DNA from: JBMNTQ01 sp050945815
GTDB lineage: Bacteria; Bacillota; Clostridia; Christensenellales; JBMNTQ01
Direction: 5' to 3'
DNA length: 15,511 bases
Assembly (NCBI GenBank): GCA_050945815.1
Contig: JBMNTQ010000029.1
Location: 1 to 15,511 of the forward strand
The notes beneath the pieces are model-generated. The model was not told where the DNA came from. It saw nothing but the letters and a program-made list of their open reading frames with translations, and searched no databases. Of the stretch, positions 1 through 6,669 are shown one piece after another (within the stretch, counting starts at the first letter, position 1; each line of letters starts with the position of its first letter). Both the position numbers and the translations under genes were made by a program.

Positions 1-192
1 AAAAGGCTGGATGTGTTTGTAACCGCCATCACCTACCAAGCCAAAGCAGAAGATTTGTTCCACCTTGATCTGGGCTATGCGCCGCCTTTCTCCACAACAA
101 AAGACCCTGTGATGTACACCGGGATGATTCTGGATAACGCTATTAACAAAGGCAGGCCACTGATAACCGACAAAGGCAGCCGCTCAAAATGA
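1..192 (+). CDS. C-terminal end of a pyridine nucleotide-disulfide oxidoreductase (5' end outside window)
   Basis: Frame 1 is open from the left edge to a TGA at 190-192, giving 63 residues. The segment LGYAPPFSTTKDPVMYTGMI is typical of the C-terminal dimerisation domain of FAD/NAD(P)H-dependent disulfide reductases of the CoA-disulfide reductase/NADH oxidase type, where a YAPPFS-x-x-KDPV stretch lies close to the active site of the partner subunit. The catalytic Cys and both nucleotide-binding motifs would lie upstream of the window, so substrate specificity cannot be judged. Transcription runs towards the minus-strand feo operon and ends at the shared terminator at 420-450. Confidence 0.8.
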   Translation, partial: KRLDVFVTAITYQAKAEDLFHLDLGYAPPFSTTKDPVMYTGMILDNAINKGRPLITDKGSRSK

Positions 193-419
193 AATGAATC
201 CATTATTACGGCGCAACTATTCCCCCGTTGGAGAAGTACGGCAAATTGGCAAAACCATGATACCCGTACAGTTGCCATGACGTATTATGGATGCATAAGA
301 AAACCCAGCTCAGTCAGTTACACCTATCCGGCCAATATCAAGGTTATGTAAAATCCCCGCCCACAGCCTTCACCTGGCTGGATTTTCGCGCCTTATTGCG
401 CCACCGGCAGTTGAGAGAT

Positions 420-450
420 AAAAAAAGACCGCTTCTAGGCGGCTTTTTTT
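420..450. terminator. Bidirectional intrinsic terminator between the disulfide reductase and pssA
   Basis: An A-run followed by GACCGC (420-432) pairs with GCGGC followed by a T-run (439-450), with one bulged A and a six-base loop. Because the outer arms are A-tract and T-tract, the hairpin is followed by a U-run when read in either direction. It can end both the plus-strand oxidoreductase transcript and the minus-strand feo-pssA transcript. The TAG stop of pssA (435-437) lies in the loop. Confidence 0.8.
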
Positions 451-1028
451 CGATTATTCTTTTCTGGGTTTGAAAAGGGGCGCTTTAGCTGGAATGTAGA
501 CACCATCAGCGCACAAAGCAGCAGGGTCATCACAACCACAGCCACAGTATGCCAGAGTTCTTCGCCATTTAGCAACAGTCCGCCAACTGCCTGTATCAAG
601 CCTGCAACCGTAATCGGAAGCCCCGTAAAATAGCCCTTACGATCTTGGACATTATATCTCGAAAGCCTAAACGCCCCCGACAGCGGGTATAGTATAAGCA
701 CCAGCAAAACAAGGGGCGATCGCATGGATTCGATGGTAAAAAAGACTGCAGCAGGCGCAATGCCGAATGTTAAAAAGTCTGCAAATGAGTCTAGCTGCTT
801 CCCAAGTTCAGATTCTGCAGCCAGCCTCCTTGCCGTCCAACCGTCCAACGCGTCTAAAATCACGCCAACTACAATCAGCCACCATGAAATCACACGGTAG
901 TTCGGATGAATACGGCTAACAATCAAGAACAAAACAATAATCCCTACCGTCATGTTAAGCACAGTCAGGGCATTGGGTATATTTTTCACAAGATATCCTG
1001 CCAAAATGCGCATTTTCTTACCTGGCAT
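435..1028 (-). CDS. pssA: CDP-diacylglycerol--serine O-phosphatidyltransferase
   Basis: This 197-residue membrane enzyme is predicted to transfer phosphatidate from CDP-diacylglycerol to L-serine, giving phosphatidylserine. It carries the full CDP-alcohol phosphatidyltransferase signature DGx2ARx8Gx3Dx3D: D62, G63, A66, R67, G76, D80 and D84. These Asp residues bind the metal and the CDP moiety. The rest is mostly hydrophobic helices, and the length fits a short bacterial PssA. Related CDP-alcohol transferases (PgsA-type) share the signature, so serine as acceptor is inferred from overall resemblance. The start is an ATG at 1026-1028 because AGGAGG (1038-1043) lies 9 nt upstream; a longer reading would start inside the flippase-like gene without a site. 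It is the last gene of the feo operon. No phosphatidylserine decarboxylase gene is present in the window. Confidence 0.85.
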   Translation of the reverse strand: MPGKKMRILAGYLVKNIPNALTVLNMTVGIIVLFLIVSRIHPNYRVISWWLIVVGVILDALDGWTARRLAAESELGKQLDSFADFLTFGIAPAAVFFTIESMRSPLVLLVLILYPLSGAFRLSRYNVQDRKGYFTGLPITVAGLIQAVGGLLLNGEELWHTVAVVVMTLLLCALMVSTFQLKRPFSNPEKNNRKKAA

Positions 1029-1044
1029 GGTATTGATCCTCCTA

Positions 1045-2058
1045 TTATGAGTCATGCTTCATTTCTGGTTGGCGGGCCCGCTTACGCAGGGCAATCCGGT
1101 GTACAACAATCATTGCAACGCTTACAAGCACCACCAGCCAAAACGTCACAAACCGAAATACCACCGTCGCTGCCAGCGCCTGTTGAAAGCTCAGCCCATA
1201 TACGATAAGGATACTGCTCATCGCAGCCTCGAACGTGCCCAGCCCTCCCGGAAGCAACGGGATCATGCCTGCAAAATACGCGACAAATGTCGTGCCAAAC
1301 AGCGCTAAAGCAGGGATTTGTGCATGATAGGACGATACAAGCAAGATCAGCTTTAACGGGAAAACCGACCAGATAAGAACCGACAGCACAAACTGCAATA
1401 CCCATTCTCCGCGCTTTTGCCTAATTATCTGGGTATGTTGAGCAAAGCTATCCGTCCAATTAATAAAAACTTTAAGCCATTTTTTCTTGGCACGGATTCT
1501 GCACATGCGAGCTGCCAGCCGGTTGGTATGAAACAGAAGCAAAAACAAGAACGCTGCAATTATAATAAGAATAACAAGCACTGCAATCCGCACCGGCATG
1601 GGCTGTAGAAAACTCACGCGGTCAGCCATGGTTAGAACCACCATCAGGTTTAAGACCACCAAGGCACAAAGGCTCAGCGCCTTTTGTATAGTCACCAAAA
1701 TTGTGGATTGAGCTGTGGTATAGCCAAAGCTGGATTTTAGCTGCACAACGCGCGCAACCTCGCCCCCCACCTTTTCCCCAGGGGTAATAGCATCTGCCAC
1801 AACCCCATACGCATTCACTACGAGAAGCTTTGCAAACGACGTCTTCCAGCCCATAATCCGGGAAAGCCTATACCATTGAAAATTCAACAATAGCTGGGTG
1901 ATAAGCTGCAAGCCGATAACCAAGAGCAGCTGCGTAATAGGGGTAGCTTTCACAGCCGCAGCAATGCCTGGTATATCGGACTGATAGAGCACATATGCAA
2001 TCAGCACAACCGCCAGCACCATCAAATACGGCCGCAGCTTTTTAAGCACTGATTTCAC
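1045..2058 (-). CDS. Flippase-like / lysylphosphatidylglycerol synthase TM-region family protein (YbhN/UPF0104)
   Basis: The product is a polytopic membrane protein of 337 residues with about seven or eight hydrophobic segments. It has the family's conserved late motif PGGLGTFEA and an early loop with Asp, Pro-Gly and Glu (ADAITPGEKVGGE). It corresponds to the membrane domain of MprF (lysyl-PG synthase and flippase) without the cytosolic aminoacyl-transferase domain; stand-alone members are presumed lipid or glycolipid flippases. The best start is a GTG at 2056-2058: AAGAGG (2065-2070) is 6 nt upstream, and the protein then begins with a basic stretch before the first helix. A longer ATG reading from 2097 is possible but has no good site. 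The gene overlaps the preceding SAM-fold gene by 17 nt, indicating translational coupling. pssA follows directly, which suggests a phospholipid-related role. Confidence 0.75.
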   Translation of the reverse strand: MKSVLKKLRPYLMVLAVVLIAYVLYQSDIPGIAAAVKATPITQLLLVIGLQLITQLLLNFQWYRLSRIMGWKTSFAKLLVVNAYGVVADAITPGEKVGGEVARVVQLKSSFGYTTAQSTILVTIQKALSLCALVVLNLMVVLTMADRVSFLQPMPVRIAVLVILIIIAAFLFLLLFHTNRLAARMCRIRAKKKWLKVFINWTDSFAQHTQIIRQKRGEWVLQFVLSVLIWSVFPLKLILLVSSYHAQIPALALFGTTFVAYFAGMIPLLPGGLGTFEAAMSSILIVYGLSFQQALAATVVFRFVTFWLVVLVSVAMIVVHRIALRKRARQPEMKHDS

Positions 2059-2620
2059 AGGGATCCTCTTTGATATAAAGGAAGGTGTTGTGCACATTAG
2101 AAAACCTGTCGTGTAGCACCGATCCGGAGCAGGCTAGCTCTGCACCGCTTCTGCTGCAACAATAAAACTTGCATAATGCGCTTTTGGGCATACGTACAAG
2201 TATCTTTGCGCCGACCTGCGCTTTTTGCCACAAGCTTTTCAACACCTGTTCCTTAGGCGAAATTTGCATAGCCAAGTGAATAATGCTAAACCCCCTGCAA
2301 TTAACAGCATCACCTTCGTTATGCAGAATATGAATATCCTTGTCCAACCGCATCCTCTTGATAAGCTCTTGTGACCGAGCAACGCAACCCTGGTTATTGT
2401 CTACCACTGTAACCCTCACGCCCGTAAGCTTGTGCAGCATAATAGCCGTATAAGGGCAAGGTCCGCCGCCAATGCAAAGGAGGTTATCATTTTCTCGAAT
2501 ATGAGCCAGACGAGCTTCTCGCAGGATAATATTTTTATAGTATTGAGCAGTTAACTTGTAAAACAGCCTGTTGTGAGTAGCAAGCCATTCTATCCGCTGC
2601 GTTAATGACCGAATCAACAT
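2042..2620 (-). CDS. Nicotianamine synthase-like SAM-dependent transferase, short form
   Basis: A 192-residue protein with a Rossmann-type SAM-binding core. The glycine motif is IGGGPCPYTAIML (50-62), followed by an acidic strand end TVVD (71-74) and a GD pair (103-104). The I-G-G/S-G-P-x-P-x-T-x-I-x-L pattern is characteristic of nicotianamine synthases (plant NAS, archaeal NAS, staphylococcal CntL), which move aminocarboxypropyl rather than methyl groups. An Arg after strand 5 (LVRMPKS) and an N-T pair near the C-terminus also fit. The N-terminal helical domain of NAS is largely missing: only about 45 residues precede the SAM motif. A plain methyltransferase is the alternative. The gene sits between feoB and the flippase-like gene. 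AGGAGG overlaps the feoB stop, and ATG (2618-2620) follows at 11 nt. The C-terminal half is Cys-rich (CCSRSGAELAC). Confidence 0.6.
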   Translation of the reverse strand: MLIRSLTQRIEWLATHNRLFYKLTAQYYKNIILREARLAHIRENDNLLCIGGGPCPYTAIMLHKLTGVRVTVVDNNQGCVARSQELIKRMRLDKDIHILHNEGDAVNCRGFSIIHLAMQISPKEQVLKSLWQKAQVGAKILVRMPKSALCKFYCCSRSGAELACSGSVLHDRFSNVHNTFLYIKEDPCEISA

Positions 2621-2635
2621 CTTACTGGGAACCTC

Positions 2636-4426
2636 CTAAAATATCCCTTGGAAAAAGAGAACGATATGGTTGAGCGCCCCGCCCACAAACAATGCCGTGA
2701 ACACAGTGCCCACAGTGATCGCAATCGCTACCCTTGCGTTAAACTCTTTTGCTATGATCCCAAAAACCGATAGACACGGTATATACAGCAAGGATACAAC
2801 TGCCCCCACATACATTTGCAAGGGCGCTAAATTAAGCCCTAGCAACGGCGCAACCGACATTTCGCGGCGAACAATCCCCAATATCAGAGATAGAGAAGCC
2901 TCTTGCGGTAGGCCCAGCCAACCCGACATCAAGGGTTTTAAAAGCTGGCCCAGGCCCTCTAAGGCGCCCGATTCAGCTAGGATAGAAGCAATGAACACAG
3001 CGATGAGCATAGGCCCCTCCGCCTCGATCAAAAACTGCTTAATCCGAACCCACAGCTTTTTAAAATAGGCCTTTCTGTCAGGCAGCAACAGGTTGGGTAC
3101 TTCAATAACCATCGGGTCCACCGTTCCCTTGAGCCGCTTGCCCAAGATCATCGCAACCGCAATGAAGATCATCGCTCCTGTAAGCGCGGTCGCAACAAGC
3201 AGCCACAGCGAATACTCCGACAAAAGCGAAATCAATGCGCCGGTCTGCGAAATGCAAGGCACAGCAAAGCAGACCATGGCTGTAACCATCAATCGCTCCT
3301 TGCGCGTGGTGGCGGTACGGATTCCAATGATTGCAGGAACCGCACAGCCAAAGCCTAAAAACACGTGGATCAAACTGCCGCCCTGAACGCCCAGTTTCCG
3401 CATGACATTATCAAACAGCACTGCAATACGCGGCAAAATACCGCTATCCTCCAGAAACGCAAACAAAACCTGGAATAGAATGACATAGGGTACCACCAGC
3501 GCCAAAATCCATTCAAACGAGATACGCAAAAATCCGTATTGGCCTACCAGTATATTCTGTAAGACAAGCGGCAGATCCAACGGGATGATAATCCCTTCGA
3601 AAAACGGCACAATTCCCTGGTTTACCAAGGGCAATAAGACAATCGAGCGCAGCGCCTTACCGCCACCCACAACCAGCCCCAGGCTAATGGCAAGCACCAA
3701 AAGCGCCAGCGGTATGCCGGGCCACGGACGCAGCAACGCATCACCAAACCGGTCCAAAATGTTAGGCTTTTCGTCTTTCTTTGAAACAGCCCGTCTTACA
3801 ACCTCCTTTGCCCTCTCCCAATAATCAAGGCCGCCTGCCGAGCCGCAACCTGCACAGCTCTGGCACCTCTCGGGAATTCCCTCGCCTTCGTCGCTCTTAA
3901 GAATAATTTCTTCAAGAGCCTTGGAAATTTGGTCCATGCCCTTCTTTTTCACCGCAACGGTTTCAACAACAGGGGCCTTTAGCTCCTGCTCCAATAGTTT
4001 GACATTGATAGAAAAGCCTTTTCGATCGGCCACATCCATCAGGTTGAGTGCAAAAACCACAGGTATGTTGTAATCCAGAATCTCCAACCCAAGTTTTATG
4101 CTGCCTTCCAGGTCGGCGGCATTGAGAACGCACAATATGGCCTTGGGGTCGCTCTGCATAAACTGAATCGCCACCGCCTCCGCCGTGGACGTCGCTGTCA
4201 GCGCATATGTACCAGGAACATCAATTAACGTATATTCCTGGCCGCCCAGCACATATTTACCCTGCATATAGGAAACTGTAGTTCCCGCATAGTTGGAGCT
4301 AATGGCATGAATTTTTGTCAACGCAGAAAAAAACACGCTCTTGCCTACGTTGGGCGTGCCCATAAGAAGAATTTTGTTGGGCTTCGACATAATTTTGTCG
4401 TCTTTTAGCAGTTCATGGCAAGACAT
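2636..4426 (-). CDS. feoB: Ferrous iron transporter FeoB
   Basis: This 596-residue protein imports Fe(II) across the cytoplasmic membrane. The N-terminal G domain is complete: G1 GTPNVGKS (23-30), a Thr-rich switch I (49-50), G3 DVPG (69-72) and G4 NLMD (128-131). A linker follows with CQSCAGC (C188, C191, C194). The membrane half has two gate repeats: the first contains GFGCAVPAIIGIRT followed by PCISQTGA, the second GIVRREMSVAPL followed by YIPCLSVFGIIAKE. The length is short compared with the roughly 660-770 residues of many FeoBs. The first-gate residues after the Pro-Cys pair differ from the common PCSARLP. GGAGG lies 9 nt before the ATG, inside the 3' end of feoA, so translation is coupled. 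Confidence 0.95.
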   Translation of the reverse strand: MSCHELLKDDKIMSKPNKILLMGTPNVGKSVFFSALTKIHAISSNYAGTTVSYMQGKYVLGGQEYTLIDVPGTYALTATSTAEAVAIQFMQSDPKAILCVLNAADLEGSIKLGLEILDYNIPVVFALNLMDVADRKGFSINVKLLEQELKAPVVETVAVKKKGMDQISKALEEIILKSDEGEGIPERCQSCAGCGSAGGLDYWERAKEVVRRAVSKKDEKPNILDRFGDALLRPWPGIPLALLVLAISLGLVVGGGKALRSIVLLPLVNQGIVPFFEGIIIPLDLPLVLQNILVGQYGFLRISFEWILALVVPYVILFQVLFAFLEDSGILPRIAVLFDNVMRKLGVQGGSLIHVFLGFGCAVPAIIGIRTATTRKERLMVTAMVCFAVPCISQTGALISLLSEYSLWLLVATALTGAMIFIAVAMILGKRLKGTVDPMVIEVPNLLLPDRKAYFKKLWVRIKQFLIEAEGPMLIAVFIASILAESGALEGLGQLLKPLMSGWLGLPQEASLSLILGIVRREMSVAPLLGLNLAPLQMYVGAVVSLLYIPCLSVFGIIAKEFNARVAIAITVGTVFTALFVGGALNHIVLFFQGIF

Positions 4427-4427
4427 A

Positions 4428-4652
4428 TTAAGCTACCTCCGTAACTAAAATGTCTTTGGCAATATCCTTGCCCAGCGCCAGCTGCCTGGTAGCAAGGGTT
4501 ATGAGTACCGGCCCGCCCAAATGGTATTTCTTAGTTTTCCTAAGTACTGTACCAGGATAAATCCCGAGACTGGCTAGTATACCAAGCTCCGGCACAGAAC
4601 AAACCGTGTAGGTTTTATTTTCAGGCGCGCGATAAAGATTGTTTTTCGACAT
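4428..4652 (-). CDS. feoA: FeoA family ferrous iron transport protein
   Basis: A 74-residue cytosolic protein with the small SH3-like FeoA fold, recognised from the LGIYPGTVLRKTKK turn, the following GGPVLI strand and the ALGKDIAKDILV end. FeoA proteins bind and support FeoB. The stop is 1 nt from the feoB start, and the feoB ribosome binding site lies within feoA. I place the start at the second ATG (4650-4652), because the G-rich stretch GGGGGGA lies about 8 nt upstream. The first in-frame ATG at 4659-4661 (three residues longer) has that stretch almost touching it. It is the first gene of the operon. Confidence 0.9.
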   Translation of the reverse strand: MSKNNLYRAPENKTYTVCSVPELGILASLGIYPGTVLRKTKKYHLGGPVLITLATRQLALGKDIAKDILVTEVA

Positions 4653-4691
4653 TTCCCCCATCCCCCCATATCAATAATGCAGAATAAATCT

Positions 4692-4709
4692 AGTTAGTGT
4701 TTTCTAACT
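4692..4709. promoter_or_regulatory. Inverted repeat upstream of feoA, candidate metal-regulator operator
   Basis: AGTTAG and CTAACT form a perfect 6-bp inverted repeat with a 6-nt spacer, about 40 nt upstream of feoA. TTGCAT on the minus strand just before it and a weak TAGATT after it could be promoter hexamers, so the repeat would lie in the spacer, where a repressor would block polymerase. The half-sites recall the TTAG..CTAA elements of DtxR-family sites, but the central spacing is longer than the DtxR consensus. Nothing here resembles a clear Fur box. The regulatory role is inference from position. Confidence 0.35.
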
Positions 4710-5164
4710 TAATGCAAGTATATTCTATTACTCCAATATAATCAAGTGTTTATTGTTTATTTTTCTCAGAGAGTGTTGCTTCTGAATATTTATTTTTTAC
4801 TAGCTCCGTCCACATCTATCTACGTGTCAATCGGAGGGCTTTTAGAAAGCCTTTACAAAGAATTAACCGCTCTTGGATAATCGGCAAGAGCAGCGCAATC
4901 ATAACTTCTATAGTTGCGATAAAGCAACATGCAAAAAAGGACTGACGCGTCATTCGAAACTGGAACTGGCGGTAAAACCCGCGCCTCCAGCGACAAATCA
5001 AATCCTTCTGTTATGCGTGTATTACAAGAAGTCCAAAATTTCAACCACGTTTTAGGCAAAAAACCGAAAATTCCCTCCATGCAGGCAGACGAGCAAATAG
5101 AACAGGGAAACTACAGCCCACAAAATAACGAGCAAATAGTTTCCCTTGAAGAAAACGCTCCCTC
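4710..5164. other. Non-coding, repeat-containing stretch between feoA and the lysis cassette
   Basis: About 450 bases with no convincing gene: the open frames on both strands lack ribosome binding sites and recognisable content. It holds a hairpin GGCTTT-TAG-AAAGCC (4837-4851), a 7-bp inverted repeat GCTCTTG/CAAGAGC (4869-4875 and 4885-4891), and a repeat cluster at 5089-5146. Any of these could end the minus-strand lysis transcript, but only short U-runs are present. The stretch may contain decayed gene or phage DNA. Confidence 0.5.
5089..5146. repeat. Direct repeat plus long inverted repeat downstream of the holin gene
   Basis: ACGAGCAAATAG occurs twice (5089-5100 and 5128-5139). AGGGAAACTA (5104-5113) and TAGTTTCCCT (5137-5146) form a perfect 10-bp inverted repeat with a 23-nt loop. 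The second direct repeat overlaps the right arm. The hairpin begins about 20 nt past the holin stop codon, so it could stabilise or end the lysis transcript, although no U-run follows. Confidence 0.6.
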
Positions 5165-5419
5165 TTACTTCCCCTTGTCATTCAACTGCTTATAGATCTG
5201 ATTCCCGTAAACGGCCGCCCCGGTCACAAGAACGCCCTGGATGATGCTATTGACTGTCCAGCCGCCCAAGGCTGCCGCGCCAACCACGCCCGGCACCAGC
5301 AGCACCAGCGGAATAAGCCAGTTGGGGATGCCCGGAATGCTTTTGATGATCTGCCCAATTACCAGCAGAACCGGTATTAGAATCAACGCCCCGTCTACAA
5401 CATAACTTACAATGTCCAT
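5165..5419 (-). CDS. Small phage holin (Phage_holin_5_2-like)
   Basis: An 84-residue protein with two hydrophobic segments (about 8-25 and 33-50), a Gly/Pro turn between them (IPGIPNW), a weaker third hydrophobic stretch, and a charged C-terminal tail ending KQLNDKGK. This is the usual design of small class II holins. Holins form pores that let the endolysin reach the cell wall. AAGGAG sits 7 nt before the ATG. The gene starts 12 nt after the XhlA-like gene. The Pfam assignment is from memory of the family pattern. Confidence 0.7.
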   Translation of the reverse strand: MDIVSYVVDGALILIPVLLVIGQIIKSIPGIPNWLIPLVLLVPGVVGAAALGGWTVNSIIQGVLVTGAAVYGNQIYKQLNDKGK

Positions 5420-5431
5420 ACAATCTCTCCT

Positions 5432-5698
5432 TTAAAATAATAGCGCCATTGCTGCGCCCACCACCGCGCCAACAATGCCCGTAATAACAGCCGTTATTGC
5501 TGTGTTCCATTTTTGCCCATCTACGCTGCGCAAGCCGTCCACAGCCTGCTCAATCTTCTCCTGCCCTCGCTCTACGTTATCCATCTTCTCCACCAACCGC
5601 GCGACTGATTTAGTTAGCTCAGTCAGGCATTCTTGGTTCTTAAACAACGTTTTTATTTGCTCATCATGCCGTGCTACAGTCTGCTCTAATTCACCCAT
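5432..5698 (-). CDS. XhlA-like lysis-associated membrane protein
   Basis: An 88-residue protein. Residues 1-60 form a heptad-like, charged coiled coil (TVARHDEQIKTLFKN and onward), followed by a single C-terminal membrane segment (about 68-88). This matches the haemolysin XhlA family encoded beside holin and endolysin in Bacillus phages such as PBSX, where XhlA helps the holin or inhibits it until lysis. A weak site, AGGCGG, is 6 nt before the ATG. It lies between the endolysin and holin genes in one transcription unit. Confidence 0.7.
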   Translation of the reverse strand: MGELEQTVARHDEQIKTLFKNQECLTELTKSVARLVEKMDNVERGQEKIEQAVDGLRSVDGQKWNTAITAVITGIVGAVVGAAMALLF

Positions 5699-5725
5699 GC
5701 CTTGCCGCCTTTCTTGCCGCCCTTC

Positions 5726-6304
5726 CTACCACCTTGCCCTTCGACCACGAAGGTCCAAATGCGTAAAGCCTGCATACTTCCCTACGCCCTGGCCCGGATA
5801 CATCGCATCCAGCTTCGCGTAGACTGTCGCTGCCGGCACACCCTGCACCACAATATCCGCCGCGTTGGCTGTCAAGTGCTGGCTATGATCGGTCGTGTTG
5901 CCCTGCGCCCGATTCCAGGCCAGTGTCCGATAGCTGCTGCGAATCATAATGGGCTTACCCCAAACAGCACGGATCCTCTCCAGCTCGTCCATCAACCGCC
6001 GCACATTGCCATAATACTCCCTAGGCACTTTCGTTCCATCTTTACAATGAAACTCCGACAGCTTAAAATGTGCCGTACCTGGCTCTGTGGAGGTAGATTC
6101 GGCCCCCAAAGCGCCCCAGGTCTTAGGGCCTACAATCCCATCTACCACAAGCCCCCGCACACGCTGATAGGCCCGCACTGCCGCCTCTGTCCTCATACCG
6201 AAAACCCCATCAACCTTCCCGCAAGTAAAGCCAAGCTGGTTCAACTGCGTTTGCAACGTTCTAACATGGCTGCCGCGGCTTCCGTTCCGAATCGTCTTTG
6301 CCAT
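5726..6304 (-). CDS. Endolysin: peptidoglycan-binding domain plus M15 peptidase
   Basis: This 192-residue protein has an N-terminal PG_binding_1 repeat (about 8-65, including LQTQLNQLG, VDGVFG and VDGIVGPKTW) and a C-terminal peptidase M15_3 domain (about 79-190). The zinc ligands appear to be H143 (SQHLTANAAD), D150 and H182 (FTHLD). Such enzymes cut peptide bonds of peptidoglycan. There is no signal peptide, so release depends on the holin encoded two genes downstream. In the zinc motif an Ala (A146) occupies a position where Gly is common. ATG follows a purine-rich AAGGAAGGGATAGGA stretch. It is the first gene of the lysis cassette. Confidence 0.85.
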   Translation of the reverse strand: MAKTIRNGSRGSHVRTLQTQLNQLGFTCGKVDGVFGMRTEAAVRAYQRVRGLVVDGIVGPKTWGALGAESTSTEPGTAHFKLSEFHCKDGTKVPREYYGNVRRLMDELERIRAVWGKPIMIRSSYRTLAWNRAQGNTTDHSQHLTANAADIVVQGVPAATVYAKLDAMYPGQGVGKYAGFTHLDLRGRRARW

Positions 6305-6385
6305 TCCTATCCCTTCCTTTCCATACAGAAGGTATCACTTTTTCGCTATAGCTCCGCTGTCGTATCCTCGTCTGTTTACAGGCAT

Positions 6386-6416
6386 AAAAATAAGGCCCCG
6401 TGGCCTTCTCATTTTT
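6386..6416. terminator. Hairpin with A/T flanks upstream of the endolysin gene
   Basis: AAGGCC-CCGT-GGCCTT (6392-6407) forms a 6-bp GC-rich stem. It is flanked by AAAAAT (6386-6391) and ATTTTT (6411-6416), which can extend the stem across a small bulge. Read on the minus strand it is followed by ATTTTTAT, so it can terminate a minus transcript coming from about 6.6 kb before the lysis genes. It could also act as an attenuator for the endolysin transcript. Confidence 0.55.
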
Positions 6417-6467
6417 ATCTCCTGCAGCTTCTGCTCTGCCAATTGTTGCAGCCTATCCTATAACGTC

Positions 6468-6635
6468 CTAACTTTCTTCAAACAGCCCAGCCGGTTGTAA
6501 GCCAATCGCCAACAAACTTTCTCCCGGTTTAAACAATCCTTGCCCCGCAAGCGTTCCCTCCACGCAACAAACGGTCGCTGCCGCCTTATCCAAATGCATC
6601 GCAGCTTTTCTTTTGCCAATGAATAAATCAAACAT
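6468..6635 (-). CDS. Possible 55-codon protein of unknown function
   Basis: An ATG at 6633-6635 opens a 55-codon frame ending at TAG (6468-6470). The composition looks protein-like: basic N-terminus (GKRKAAMHLDKAAA), a CC pair, then Gly/Leu-rich sequence ending LFEES. No good ribosome binding site precedes it; TAGGG is about 10 nt away. The hairpin at 6386-6416 lies downstream in the right place for a terminator. I do not recognise the family. It could be a phage-derived remnant or chance. Confidence 0.3.
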   Translation of the reverse strand: MFDLFIGKRKAAMHLDKAAATVCCVEGTLAGQGLFKPGESLLAIGLQPAGLFEES

Positions 6636-6669
6636 CGACTGCAAACCCTAACTACGAGGTGATTAAAGA

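Noticed and set aside
194..351. Open frames after the disulfide reductase stop, including in-frame readthrough to about 351
   Set aside because: No ribosome binding site, no recognisable motif, and the oxidoreductase ends at the normal point for its family; treated as non-coding before the terminator.
1029..1055. Longer pssA start at 1055
   Set aside because: It lies inside the flippase-like gene without a ribosome binding site, whereas the ATG at 1026-1028 has a perfect AGGAGG at 9 nt.
4816..5080. Minus-strand frames of 61 and 75 codons and plus-strand frames of 60 and 88 codons
   Set aside because: They overlap each other, lack ribosome binding sites and family motifs, and lie across inverted repeats; best explained as non-coding.
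5702..6463. 253-codon plus-strand frame
   Set aside because: It is antisense to the endolysin, whose domains and catalytic residues are clear; basic, Cys/His/Pro-rich composition marks a shadow frame.
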